In this document: positions 19,915 to 29,805 of the stretch, in pieces
How the letters are laid out: every line of letters begins with the position of its first letter
Position numbering within the stretch: the first letter of the stretch is position 1
NCBI GenBank assembly: GCA_037447605.1
Contig: CM074805.1
Location: 2,028,648-2,058,452 of the forward strand
DNA from: Zygnema circumcarinatum
Taxonomy: Eukaryota; Streptophyta; Zygnematophyceae; Zygnematales; Zygnemataceae
Length of the DNA: 29,805 bases
Direction: 5' to 3'
Position numbers and translations under genes: made by a program
The notes under the pieces: model-generated
What the model saw: only the letters and a program-made list of their open reading frames with translations
What the model was told of the DNA's origin: nothing
Database searches by the model: none

Positions 19915-20529
19915 CGATAACCAGAAGCTCAAAGATTACAACCAAATAAAACAACACACTATATACGATGTCACAACATCCGCGACACTACCATGTTACG
20001 AAGCTCACAGCGGCTAGCGGCTCACAAGGGACCCATCCCATCCTGAATCCTGCCGCGTCGGATCTCGTCGGCTCATAACGACCCTGCAGCTCTTCGCCAG
20101 ATCTGAACTCGCAGGCTTGCCATTGACGCTGGCGCTGGCAGCATCTGACCGTGTCAGACTCGATGATGCGCTAAATCTTGCTGTCGTTGCATGCTGACTC
20201 GACATCTGACCCGCCTCTGCACAATGACGATGCGTCGCTCAGTCTGATGCGTCGTGTCAGCTCTGACTGTCCAGCCAAAGTCGAGTCGTGCGCGCCACTT
20301 CGATCGCGCTGCACTCTGCTGCTGACACCAGCTGCTGTGCCCCTCCTGCTGCCACTGCTGCTTCCACTCTGTCCTTTCTGCTGCCACTCACTTCTGGTCC
20401 TGTGCCTGCTCCTGCCCTCCCTGCTGAAATGTCTGGACCTGCCGTGCACTCATTAGGGCGCCACCGCGCCAATAAACACACAACACAAACACACAAAACT
20501 AATGTTCCAACAAAACATGCTAACTATCA
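19915..20529 (-). repeat. LTR of element B, copy 1
   Basis: On the minus strand it starts TGATAGTTAGCATG (from 20529) just past the integrase and ends near GGTTATCG at 19915; copy 2 keeps the full GGTTATCA end, so TGATA/TATCA is the terminal inverted repeat. It is 615 bp against 679 bp in copy 2. It lies within 10 bp of the end of LTR A. CT-rich triplet-like stretches occur at 20320-20440. Confidence 0.6.
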
Positions 20530-21450
20530 TACACTAACAACGCCAGCGCGTGTGTTTCCACTGCAGTTTGGCCTTCGAAACCATGGCCCAACCCTGGACC
20601 TCACGCACCCACACAATGGGGGGGCCCCAACCACGGAAAGCCCGCCGAGCCGGGCTCTCTGCAAGATTCTGAGCCAGATGAGCTGATGTGCGTGACCCAC
20701 TGGGCGGGAGAGAAGCGCGCCGCGCCTCTCAGGTGGAGCCGCTGACGCGCGTCTCCAGGTGGTGGGAGGCCACGGGACGTAGGGTCGGAGCCGGAGCGCG
20801 AGCTGAAGCTGGGTGACCCGATCCGGGAAGGCGCGCTCATCGTGGAAGAGGGGCTCAGCAGAGAGGAGGTCAAGGGGAATGCGGGGCTTACGGCCATAGA
20901 GGAGCTCGTAGGGAGAGAAGCCAGTGGAGGAGTGAACGGAGGTGTTGTACGTGAAGACCAAGGAGGGGATGACTCAAGGCCCACTTCCAGCTCGCATAGC
21001 CGCTGTAACGCGACGCGATCCTTGACCGTCTCAGAGATGGAAGCAGCCCCCGCAGCCCATTCCGCCAGGGGAGAAGGGGCTAGAGGTGTGGTGAATGATG
21101 CGGAAGTCCTGCATGAGCTTGGCAAATGCCCCCTTGTATTCGGTGCCATTGTCAGAGTGGACAGAGTAGGGGAGAGAGTGGCGGTGAATGATGGCCGTCA
21201 GGAGGCGGGCAGAGTGGACGGAATGCTTAGATTCTGTAGCGTGAACCTCTACCCACTTGGTGTATCTGTCCACGGCTAGGAAGACTCGAATGTAGCCAGA
21301 GGGGGTGCCGAGCTGGGGGATAGAAAAGGTGTCAATGTTCCACCTCGGCCATTCGTGGCGGGGGATCTCTACCCATTCTGTGGGTTGGCGTCGGGGAGGC
21401 AAGGTAGCGCGGCTGCTGGCAACGGGTGCGTGTTTCGGCGTAGCGCTCAC
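20527..21450 (-). pseudogene. Integrase of element B, copy 1
   Basis: WPRWNIDTFSIP carries the first catalytic Asp, VDRYTKWVEVHATESKHS follows, and VHSDNGTEYKGAFAKLMQ the second. HTSSPFSPGGM precedes the place of the catalytic Glu, where a frame change occurs near 21040. The C-terminal part, VFTYNTSVHSSTGFSPYELL and YGRKPRIPLDLL, lies in another frame at 20860-20960. The N-terminal zinc-binding part near 21500-21740 is too decayed to define. Confidence 0.8.
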
Positions 21451-21779
21451 CGCCGCGGAGGCCGGGCTAATAATAGCGCTCTTCCGGCAGTTAGGCGACC
21501 ATCTTTCCTCAAGGCCGAGTGGAATCCGCCGGGCTGGGAATCGCGGGCTTACATCCGTAATTTGGCGCGCTCATTGGGGAGCGAAACACGGCGCCGAGGG
21601 GAGGTACAGTGATTCGGCCCGCCAATAATAAATGTGTATAGTTCCAGAGCGGGCGGAGCAGCCGAGCTCCTCTCGTGTCCGCGGATAAAGGGGGGGTAAC
21701 GCGGCGGCCGCGACGAGCGCGAAGGGAGGAGTTCAATGGACGCCATTGGCGCTGAAATGGGGAGGAAGTGGAGCCGCCA

Positions 21780-22450
21780 TCAAGCCATCCATGAGGGAAG
21801 TCTCACTCGGATCCGCATGGGGTGGGCCGTGGTGAAGTCAGGGTCTTGCCAGCGATGGAGGGTGGTGGCGTTGGCCGGAATATCGATCAGCCCATCTGCG
21901 AATAGGACATCATGCAGGGCTTGAGCAGCAATAAAAATCTCAATGGGAAGATGCTCAGGGTTCAGGAGGGTGGGTGGAGGGATGGGTTCAGGAACGGCCG
22001 GATCGTGGCAGAGGAGGGGAGCCGAGGGATTGCGACTGAGGCCATCAGCATTGCCGTGACTACGGCCGGGACGGTGAGTGACCTTGAGTACATTATACTC
22101 CTCCAACTTCATCACCCATCGTGCAAACTTAGGGCGTAGGGTAGCCATGATGTGCAGCCAAGTGAGGGGCATGTGGTCAGTCCGGATGATAACGGGCTGG
22201 TAGGCCGTGAAGAGCTTGAACTTCTCGAGTGCCCAGAGAATAGCCGCGGCCTCACCCTCAGTAGGGCATGTACTTGGTCTCGGTTTCCGAACAAACCCTG
22301 CTAGCATAACTGACCGGGTGTTCCCCATCCGAATGCTTGGATCGCCATCAAATCCCTGCCCCGGACTCAGCCACCGCCACGACGGTCAAGTGGTGGGGTC
22401 AAATTGATGCGCATGTAAGGAGCCTCAAGGGAGGGGCAAATTCTTTTGTA
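21780..22450 (-). CDS. RNase H region of element B, copy 1
   Basis: One frame (22328-21780) carries EGEAAAILWALEKFKLFTAY, IIRTDHMPLTWL, RPKFARWVMKLEEYNVLKV and HRPGRSHGNADGLSRNPSA, the RT-linked RNase H end with the DGLSR signature, then a linker toward integrase. APYMRINLTPPL in a shifted frame at 22390-22430 is the piece just upstream. This is the best-preserved RNase H in the window. It is part of a polyprotein and has no start of its own. Confidence 0.75.
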
Positions 22451-22499
22451 CCGGGCGCAATACATGAAGCTGCCAAAACCCGCGGCGTAATCGCCCGAG

Positions 22500-23100
22500 T
22501 TCCGTGGCTCGACTCTCGAGGGATGTGAAAGCCGCATGTACCGCTGTCCAACTTGTCAACTAAACAAACCCCCTCGCGACCGCGTGATCCGCGGGCCACC
22601 GCAACCCTCACACCTCCTTTCGGAAATGTACGCTGTGGTATGGACTTGATCACGCATCTTCCCTCGTGACACCCTCGGGGCATGACTCATCCTCGTTTTG
22701 TCGCATCGGGTCAGCTAAAGATGGTGCATTTTGCACCAACTACTAAGACCGCCGGGCCGACGTAGATTGCACGGTTGTATGTTGACAAAGTGTGGAGCCA
22801 GCATGGTCTTCAGTCGAAGATTGTTTCCGACCGTGACCCACGATTTACAGGACACTTTTGGACTGAAGTGCTCAAGATCGTTGGGACCAAGCAGGCATTG
22901 AGTACAGCTTTCCACCCGCAAACCGACGGCCAGACGGAACGGGGGAATCGGATCCTGGAGGATTATCTCCGGCATTATGTGGGACCCACACCGGATGGGT
23001 GGGATGAATCGCCTCCCGCTGGCCTAATACGCCATCAATACGCTACCGTGAGTCCACGGTACCACCCCCTTTTCCCCAACTTTGGTCAAGATCCCCTAAA
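22500..23100 (+). pseudogene. Integrase of element A, copy 2
   Basis: GMDLITH near 22637 holds the first catalytic Asp, FAPTTKTAGPT follows, then in one frame LYVDKVWSQHGLQSKIVSDR at 22775-22830 with the second Asp, FTGHFWTEVLKIVGTKQALS, and FHPQTDGQTERGNRILEDYL with the Glu block near 22930. All three catalytic acidic residues are visible, so this copy preserves the core better than copy 1, although frames shift and stops occur before 22770 and after 23010. Confidence 0.85.
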
Positions 23101-23586
23101 TCCCTCGGCAACCAAGGATTCCAGCCCCCGATCCGGTGAACATGGGCGGCCTCACGTAATCCTCGGACTTGAAGTTTTGCAGGGACCTGATGGGACTCAA
23201 CCTCCCCGCAATGTATCTTTGTCCGGGTTAACGTCCAGGCGCTGCGTAGGCACACCCAAGCAGTATCTCGCCAGCGCCCGGGCCGCTACAAAGGCCTGGC
23301 GTCGCACCGCCACCATGGCTCCAACTCTCCTTCAAACGGCTGGGCCATGAGGTAAGCGCGTACTAACTTGAGACCAAAGCTTTTTCTTATGGCGAACACG
23401 AAGTCGTGGGCCCCGCCTTACCCGACCTCAGGTCGTGAAGCCAATCAATGATGTCGCTACATAAAGTTGATTTACTCATCCCACGCGGAAGGTGCATCCG
23501 TCTTCATGTGGGCTTACAAAGGTCTACCGTGAAGCGATGAGGATCCAGCCCACCTCCCCCCACCGCTGGAGCTTGAGGGTGAACTT

Positions 23587-23775
23587 GAGTATGAAGTTGA
23601 AACCATTCAAGCCCACCGTCTTGTGAGAAAGGGTCAATCTTCCCGTCACGAATACCTCGTGAAGTGGTTGGGCTATGGGGTTGAACATAGCACATGGGAA
23701 GCCGCAGGCAACTTAACCAATCGCTGTGAGCTCATCAACTGCATCGGGAGGTGCGCCGCAGAGCCAAGCAGGGCG
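23587..23775 (+). pseudogene. Chromodomain of element A, copy 2
   Basis: EYEVETIQAHRLVRKGQSS through EYLVKWLGYGVEHSTWEAAG reads in one frame, with the aromatic and Trp residues expected of a chromodomain. Positions 23621-23704 are identical to 18787-18870 in copy 1, whereas the flanks differ by substitutions and indels. Confidence 0.85.
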
Positions 23776-23950
23776 CACTCCGGGGTTCCCCGAGCCGCCC
23801 TCGCTAAATCCGGAAAGGACTCTGACCGATTATCACGAAGCCCTCCCCATTATCACGCAGGGAGTTCACGCCATAAGCCGCTGAAACTACGAAGCCGCCT
23901 TTACTACCTTCACACACGCACCAGGGCGTTCACATCCTCACGGGGAGTAA

Positions 23951-24740
23951 TGTAGCCAAACGCCGCCAGCCACCACCCCGAGGGGTACTTAGCGCCCGGC
24001 CCTAGTACTCACCTCGCGCCAGCCTTTAGTGGGCTAAGGCGTGCTTGGGACCACCTAGGACCTGAAGGGTCTCCGATCAACTCCCGCGGCGTTGCGCGGG
24101 TTCGGCGCGGCGGTATACCGAGACATATATGTATCGGGCAAGGGCCGATGTGGTCGCAGGGATCACTAACTCACCTCACATCTTCCCCACGCTTTGGAAC
24201 GTAAATCCGGCCGTCCGCATAATTACGGGTTACCGCTGGTAACGGATGATCGGCCGTCGGACCAAGGCCACCGCCGCCGTAGGATCCGCATCAGACCGAC
24301 ATCGACGGGCGGCGCCATTGCTGCCGGGCGCCATGAATGCGGGCGGTAGCATTCGTGAGCCGTGTTGTGACACCCTCAATCTATTCGAGTCGAGAACACG
24401 CATGTTCAACAATCGACGCCAGTTTCCAATCCTCCATGCCGGGTAGGAGGTTCAATCGGGAGCGAAGGGCGAGGGTGACCGTATCACCCAACCAACGACG
24501 CATACGGCGGTTGCACGCTCATCCCGGCTGCCCTCCCTCCGGCCAGCCTCTCTCTCTCTCAATCCCTCCCCGCTCTAAACTCGCTTTAAGCCGAAATTGC
24601 TGCGCAATTCCGCCAGTCGAGAGGTACAGCCGCTACACCCTCTCAACAATAGCCGCCCAATAAACTCAAAAGCCCACTACCTCGCAGCACAAGCAAGTGT
24701 AATGTTCAGCAACACGAGCATCAGCTTCTCAGAGTCTACT
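23951..24740 (+). repeat. LTR of element A, copy 2
   Basis: It starts TGTAGCC after GGGGAGTAA and ends near CTACT at 24736-24740, where copy 1 has CTACA. GCTACA at 24632-24637 is the alternative end. The last 84 bp (24656-24739) are identical to 19821-19904 of copy 1, while the middle differs by many small indels. Confidence 0.75.
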
Positions 24741-24751
24741 CCTGGCTACGT

Positions 24752-25430
24752 TGATAACCCTCTGTGATTATCTCCCATACAAAAACAACTCCTTAAATAC
24801 AATGTCGCACTACAACATCATGAAGCTCCCAACATCGACATGCGGCCTGCAAGGGCCCTATCCCGACCCTGTAATCCTGGGCGTACTGCCGGATCCTCGG
24901 GCTCTAGCCACACCTGATCCTCGTGACGCTTCTCCGTCGTATCCTACTCAAGTTTCTAAGTTATCTTACCGCCTTTGGCGCCGTAGATCTGACCCCGCCT
25001 TCCAAGCATTTCCCATGACGCTACAAACTCCTCGCCGCTGCCGCCGCACGCCACCGGAAGACCGACGCCGCTTCCTCGCATAAATTTACGAACAATCAAG
25101 GCCGACATTTTGACGCCGAGACGCTGGCCAAGTCCACCGCTCAATTCAAAGGCTGGACGCCAAGGCCAAAGGCCATTCGCATTCGGCACAAGGCAGAGCT
25201 AAGGCCGCGCCATACCTCACTCAAGCCTCCGCTGCCGCTCGCCCCGCTTTCACGCCATCTCCGGATTCGCCGCTGGCCGCGCCATCACTGACCGCCAAGG
25301 CCGCCGCCTGGCCGTAATTCAAATGTCCCCAGTATCGGGCCATTTACTAATCCTATAGGGCGCCGCACGCCATGAAACACACAACACAAACACACAAAAA
25401 CTACCGTTCCAACAAACATGCTAACTATCA
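24752..25430 (-). repeat. LTR of element B, copy 2
   Basis: On the minus strand it runs TGATAGTTAGCATG to GGTTATCA with a perfect TGATA/TATCA terminal inverted repeat, 679 bp. Its outer 50-60 bp match copy 1 well; the middle is much more diverged than the coding parts. It sits 11 bp from LTR A copy 2, the same arrangement as in copy 1. Confidence 0.65.
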
Positions 25431-25461
25431 CACTGGACAAACGCCAAATGGGCCGGGCGTT

Positions 25462-26400
25462 TTACTCAGAGTCCGGCCTTCCAAATGATGGCCCAACCTC
25501 GATCTCCACGGATCGACACAAATGAAGTGGGCCCAACCACGAAAAAGCCCGCTGAGTCGGTTTGGCAAGATTCCCCAGCCGTATGAGCCGATGTGGCGCT
25601 ACCTGATTGGCGCTGGAGAGCAGCGTTGGCCGAAGCCCCTGGGTCGGTGAGTCTGTCAGCCTGCAAGGCCGCTGCTCGCAGGTGGTGGGGAGGCCAGTGG
25701 AATCTAGGGTTTGGAAGCTTGAGGGCCAGGAGCCGGCTGGGCGACCCGGACCGGGAGGCACGCCATCGCGGGAAGAGGGGCTCACAGAGGAGGTCAAGGG
25801 GAATGCGGGGCTTACTGGCCATGTAGGAGCTCGTAGTGGGAGAGAAGCTGCAGGAGGAACGGAGGTAAGCTGTACCGGAAGACCGGAGGGGCATGACCAA
25901 GGCCGGCCCGGCCTGTACCTCAAGCACCAAGCAAACGCGACGCGATCCTGACCGCCCCAGATGGAAGCAGCCCCGGCAAGCCCATTCTCGCTGTGGGGAG
26001 AAGGGGCTGAGGTGTGGTGAATGATGCGGAAGTCCTTGCATGAGCTTGGCAAATGCCCCCTTGTATTCGGTGCCATTGTCAGAGTGGACAGAGTAGGGTA
26101 GAGAGTGGCGGTGAATGATGGCCGTCAGGAGGCGGGCAGAGTGGACGGAATGCTTAGATTCTGTAGCGTGAACCTCTACCCACTTGGTGTATCTGCCCAC
26201 CGCTAGGGAAGACCTCGAATGTAGCCGGTGCCGAAATGGGGATAGAAAAAGGTGTCAATGTTCCACCTTCTACGCACGCCGTATGGGGATTCCCTGCCCC
26301 ATCTCCGTGGGTTGGCGGTCGGGGGAGCAAGGTAGCCGCTTGCCGCTGGCAACGGGTGCGTGTTTCGATGTAGCCGCTCACCGCCGTATGCCGGGCCAAT
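25462..26400 (-). pseudogene. Integrase of element B, copy 2
   Basis: RRWNIDTF near 26270, then YTKWVEVHATESKHSVHSAR and VHSDNGTEYKGAFAKLMQ at 26040-26195, nearly identical to copy 1. The part after the second catalytic Asp is shredded by indels; KPRIPLDLLCEPLF near 25790 marks the C-terminal region. Confidence 0.8.
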
Positions 26401-26799
26401 AATGGGCCAAGTTCCCCGCAAATAGTGGCAACTTACCATCTTCTTCTCGCCGGTGGAATCCTCAGCCGGGCTGGGAATCGTGGGCGACATCCAGAATCTC
26501 CATGCGTTCATTGGGGAAAGGAACAGGAAGGCCAGAGGGGAGGTACAGTATCTGTCCGTCATCATCAACAGAGAAGTTCCGAGAGCGCGGAGCAGCCGCA
26601 GCCCCTCTCTCGTGTCCGGGATAAAGGGGGGTAACGTATGGCGTCATGACGTAGCGCCAGTAAGGGAGTGAGTCCAATGGACGCCATTGGCGCCGGGAAA
26701 TGTGGGGAGGAAGTAAGGAGCCGCCGCCATCGCCATCCATGAGGGTTCCCACGGATCCGCATGGGGGTGGCCGTGGGTGAAGTCAGGGTCCTGCCAGCG

Positions 26800-27420
26800 A
26801 TGGAGGGTGGTGGCCGTGGCCGGAATATCGATCAGCCCATCTGCGAATATGACATCATGCAGGTCTTGATCGGCAATAAAAATCTCAATGGGAAGATGCT
26901 CGTGGTTCGAGGGTGGGTGAGTGGGATGGGTTCAGAACGGCCGGATCGCGCAGGAGGGAGCCGGTGATCGCGACCCAGGCCATCAAGATTGCCGCCGCGA
27001 CTACTGACCGAGTGACCTTAAGTACATTACTCCTCCAACTTCACGCCCATCAAAACTTAGGGGCTTAGGTAGCCGCGCGCGATGTACCGTGAGGGGTACG
27101 TGGTCACCGATGATAACCCGCGCGCTGGTAGGCCGTGGAAGAGCTTGAACTTCTCGAAAGCTCGTGAGGAGCAGCCGCCTCCCTCAAGAGGGGTCAGTAC
27201 TTGGTCTCGCTTTCTCGAACAAACCCTCAAGCAAGATAATCGACCGGGTGTTCCCCATCCGGAAGTCGCTTGATCGGGCCATCGCCCCCAAATCCCGCTT
27301 CCCCGACTCCGCCGTACGGCCAATGACGGTTAAGGTGGTGGGCCAAATTGATGCGCATAAGTGAGCCCGCGTAGTGGCACCTTGAGCGCGCTGGAAGGCC
27401 AAACTCGCCACGGGCCCATT
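26800..27420 (-). pseudogene. RNase H region of element B, copy 2
   Basis: Fragments such as FEKFKLFHGLPARG near 27140 and a degraded counterpart of the MGNTRSV block near 27250 align with copy 1, but frames change every few dozen bases. The DGLSR end is not readable here. Confidence 0.7.
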
Positions 27421-28025
27421 CGTATTGGACCTCGCGTTTCCAAGGCATGTAGGGGATGCTTTATGCGGCATAAAATTTTGATGAACCCGTACATAAGGAG
27501 GTGAGCCCTCCCCAAGAAGGACTTGAGCTGAGTGAGGGTCTGTGGAATCGGCATAAGGGCAATCGCTTCAATCTTGTCGAGTGATGGTTTCAGGCCATTG
27601 ATGCCGAGGCGGTGCCAGAGATGAGTGATCTCCTGGTGGCCCAATTTGCACTTATTGGGTGCTATCTTCAGACTCGCACTGTTGAGCTGTTGCAGGACTT
27701 GGTCAATGTGTTGCAGTGAGAGGACCAGTCCTGCCGGTGGGAGGGAGGCATCATCCACGTAAGGCTCGCAGAAGGCGCGACAGGGGCCGAATACTTGGTT
27801 GGCCAGGCGCTGGTGAGTCTGGCTGGAATTCTTGAGCCCAAAGGGAAGCACCGTCCACTGCACGAAGCGCGTGGCTGTGCGAAGCCCTGTCTTGCAGCGA
27901 TCGGCCTGTCGCAGGGGGATCTGCCAGAAGGATTTCTGCATGTCAAGTGCCGAGAACCACCGGTCATCAGGGGAGACGCCGTGGAGAATCAGGTCCACAT
28001 CCGTAACGTGTAGTAGGGATCCCAC
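27420..28025 (-). CDS. Reverse transcriptase of element B
   Basis: One open frame of about 200 codons holds ILHGVSPDDRWFSALDMQKS, FWQIPLRQADRCKTGLRTAT, VQWTVLPFGLKNS, CEPYVDDASL with the catalytic YVDD box near 27750, LQHIDQVLQQLNSASLKIAP, NKCKLGHQEITHL and LTQLKSFLGRAHLL. It lacks the N-terminal RT part, which is shifted or lost upstream of 28025. It is the cleanest RT in the window and comes from a polyprotein, so its first Met is not a true start. Confidence 0.85.
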
Positions 28026-28329
28026 TCGCTATTGCATCCGCCCGCAGAAGTCCCCACGGCTGAGTGTGCCATCCGCTGGGGCAGAACGCCGGAAGCTGGC
28101 CCAAATTTCCGTTCCATCAATCCGTATAGCCCACGCTTCGCCGCCGACTGCTCGACATCGCCACAAGGCCGGGCGTGAAAAGCGCCGCAGGGAGTCGTGT
28201 CATCACCGAGACGACCTCGTGGACAATGTGGTGCTCAATCGTGAGCCCCTGGCCATGTCGAGGAATGTCAGCGAAAACTAGGTGATTTCGGGCGCAAAGA
28301 CTTGGCGAGTTGAGAATGCTTTGATCGGG

Positions 28330-28841
28330 TTCTCAGAGGACCGCAGTGCCCCAACGCACCGCCTCTATTTCCAAACACCTCATCACCGATGGTCTCATGG
28401 GGGAAAGGGTGTAGGTATCACCGGCCGTACCGCTCTTCCTCGTCGGGCGCATCGGTGGACTCGGTGAGCAGGAGGGGGAAAGCCCCGCTACTTCCAGACG
28501 TGACTGGTCATCCATAAGAAGAATGGGAGTCAATCTAATGGGTACATGGTGATCTCCGGTAGAGACCGCCACGCGGGCGCGGGCGCTTGGGGAAGGCGAG
28601 GTGGTGAGGGACTCGAGGATGAGGGGGAAGGAGCATTCTGTCCCGCCAGCAGATAAGTGCAGTTGACATGTAGCAAAGTCGATTTGTGCTCCCATCGCGA
28701 TGAGCCAATCTGAGCCCAGCAGGATAGAATAGTGTTCAGCGGCGTGATGACTGCATTCACTGTGGCTCCCATCTCGCCAAGACTGATGACCACTTGGGCG
28801 CTGCCCAATCCTTCATGTAAGCTCCCTTCAACTCCCCACAT
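28330..28841 (-). pseudogene. Protease C-terminal region of element B
   Basis: SLGEMGATVNAVITPLNTI, then after a frame change WLIAMGAQIDFATCQLHLS, corresponds to the second half of a retropepsin-like domain (LLGSDWL and the following ID motif). The N-terminal DTG/DSG active site is not found between 28841 and gag, so that part appears deleted. Confidence 0.65.
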
Positions 28842-28870
28842 ATCGGGATGGGCTCATGTCTGGCTCCAAC

Positions 28871-29764
28871 TTAACCCCCCGCCATCACAAAGCCGGGGAT
28901 GCAACCGCGGCGCATAGCTCCCTCGCGGTTTATCATGGCTTTGCTGGGGATGACCGCTGGAGCCAAGGCACGACAATGGTCCGCACGCTGGGCGTCGGGA
29001 TGCAGAGGGAGGATCTGATCCGCCGAGGAGGATGGCGCAGGGAGCTGGACTGCCTGGGCGAGGCCAGAAGCCATGTGGTGGATATCGGCCGGCGAGGGGA
29101 CGTCTGGAGGAGGGGCCATAGGAACCGTCGGAGGCCGTAGGGTGGCCTCTGCGCTGTCGGCCAGCTTTCGAACTACGGCGGCAGCACCTGGTACAAGCTC
29201 CATCAACCGTGACAAGGTACTGACATCTTAGCCTTGTCTCCTTATGAGTTGATGAACCATGCGCTCAATCAGGATAGGTCACCGTCGGGGTGGTCGCACG
29301 CATCGGCCGCTGGGGGTAGAAACGGCCGCCCAAGGGCTTAATGGGAGTGGCTGACGGCATCTCTTCGCCGGGTGTGCTTCGCCTGGCCGCGCCACCGCCG
29401 CTCCTCCCCTCATCAGATCGCTCCATTCCCTCGCGGATCCCGGCCGGATGACCCGCGTGGAAGGAGGGAGAACTGAAGTTCTCCGGACAGGGGTGGCGAC
29501 CGGTGGAGCCGTGCCAGAGGAGCTGGCGCCGTTGACATCGGCAGGGAGGAATGGCAGGGGATGTGAATGAGGATCACTTTGGTTGACAGGGAGCCTGCGC
29601 AAGGCATTTGCAATCTCGGCGATCCGGGCTTGAGCACCCTCTTCAGAAGTGATGGGGGATTCGGACCAAGCCGGTTGCAATGCTGCGGCAATCTGGGCAG
29701 TGCGTGAGCGGGCAGCAGGATCGGGCTCAGCACCCAATGCGTTTGTCAGTGAAGGGGAGTCCAT
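28871..29764 (-). pseudogene. Gag region of element B
   Basis: A frame starts with ATG at 29764 (MDSPSLTNALGAEPD) and stops at 29279; a second frame at 29215-28871 continues with MSRLMELVPGAAAVVRKLAD. Both are Ala/Pro/Ser-rich, as expected of a gag N-terminus, and precede protease and RT. No zinc knuckle is visible. Identification rests mainly on position; the sequence itself is not distinctive. Confidence 0.5.
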
Positions 29765-29805
29765 GGGGTGCAGGTGGATAGGCGGACGTTGCAGGATGGT
29801 GTAAG

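Larger units (their letters stand above)
19915..22450 (-). mobile_element. Element B copy 1: 3' part of a minus-strand Ty3/gypsy element
   Basis: Read on the minus strand: the end of RT/RNase H from about 22450, a linker, integrase and LTR. Gag, protease and most of RT are missing because the copy stops at the junction with the second copy of element A near 22450. The same element, with RT, protease and gag, is present at 24752-29805. Confidence 0.8.
22462..24740 (+). mobile_element. Element A copy 2: integrase to LTR
   Basis: It begins abruptly at ACATGAAGCTGCCAAAACC, matching copy 1 at 17683, and runs through integrase, chromodomain and LTR. Protease, RT and RNase H are absent. Its left edge abuts element B copy 1, making a recombinant junction at 22450-22462. 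Confidence 0.85.
17683..27370. repeat. Tandem duplication of an A/B retrotransposon junction unit
   Basis: The order A integrase, A chromodomain, A LTR, B LTR, B integrase, B RNase H occurs at 17683-22450 and again at 22462-27370. The spacing between LTR A and LTR B is about 10 bp in both. Two independent nested insertions would not reproduce the same junction, so the roughly 4.8-kb unit was duplicated after A and B had become neighbours, or was duplicated in assembly. The copies are not uniform in divergence. Confidence 0.85.
24752..29805 (-). mobile_element. Element B copy 2: nearly full-length Ty3/gypsy element
   Basis: Read on the minus strand from the right edge: gag (from 29764), protease C-terminal part, RT, RNase H, integrase and 3' LTR. 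The 5' LTR and primer-binding site lie beyond the window. No chromodomain was seen after integrase. Frameshifts occur throughout, densest between 25440 and 27400, so the copy is not functional. Confidence 0.85.

Noticed and set aside
20320-20440. Triplet-like CTGCTG stretches as a coding or regulatory repeat
   Set aside because: They lie inside LTR B and are imperfect; the counterpart in copy 2 is not conserved.
1-29805. CRISPR array, tRNA or rRNA genes, or a bacterial operon
   Set aside because: I saw no regular repeat-spacer pattern, no tRNA T-loop signature or rRNA segment, and the genes are intron-bearing.

Overview
The window is nuclear DNA from a eukaryote, most likely a green plant in the broad sense (a streptophyte alga, bryophyte or lycophyte would fit). 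This rests on two spliced genes with GT-AG introns, a BRCT-plus-RING protein of a type I recall from Arabidopsis (the At1g67180 class), a chromodomain-bearing Ty3/gypsy retrotransposon, and CACGTG (G-box) motifs. The species call is an inference; no marker in the sequence fixes it.

Layout. Positions 1-1250 hold G-rich simple repeats, fragments of a foldback repeat family and a perfect G-box inverted repeat, with no gene I can support. A plus-strand gene for a WbsX-type (GH99-like) glycosyltransferase runs to 5941; five exons covering the catalytic region and C-terminus (2497-5941) fit together in phase, and its 5' end is uncertain. A convergent minus-strand gene occupies 12164-7054. Six exons reconstruct in phase to a protein of about 1186 residues with an N-terminal BRCT domain, a long disordered and basic middle with a SUMO-interacting-like motif, and a C-terminal RING finger split by an intron. 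Upstream of it (12165-13440) is noncoding sequence with three G-boxes. At 13478-14109 lies a foldback (long terminal inverted repeat) element whose core also occurs alone at 5989-6280.

From 14110 to the end the window is retrotransposon territory. After an 824-bp run of N (14420-15243) comes a decayed plus-strand chromovirus (element A: protease, RT, RNase H, integrase, chromodomain, LTR to 19905). It abuts the LTR of a second Ty3/gypsy element on the minus strand (element B). The A-integrase to A-LTR to B-LTR to B-RNase H arrangement then repeats in tandem: 17683-22450 and again 22462-27370. The second B copy continues into RT, protease and gag, reaching the right edge. The two copies of the unit differ by many small indels but share near-identical islands, so either gene conversion or a consensus/assembly problem is in play.

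The two host genes are not obviously linked in function: one is a probable secretory-pathway sugar enzyme, the other a probable nuclear ubiquitin ligase. The most interesting objects are the BRCT-SIM-RING protein, the spliced eukaryotic WbsX gene with a stop-free 141-nt intron, the foldback repeat family, and the mosaic tandem duplication.
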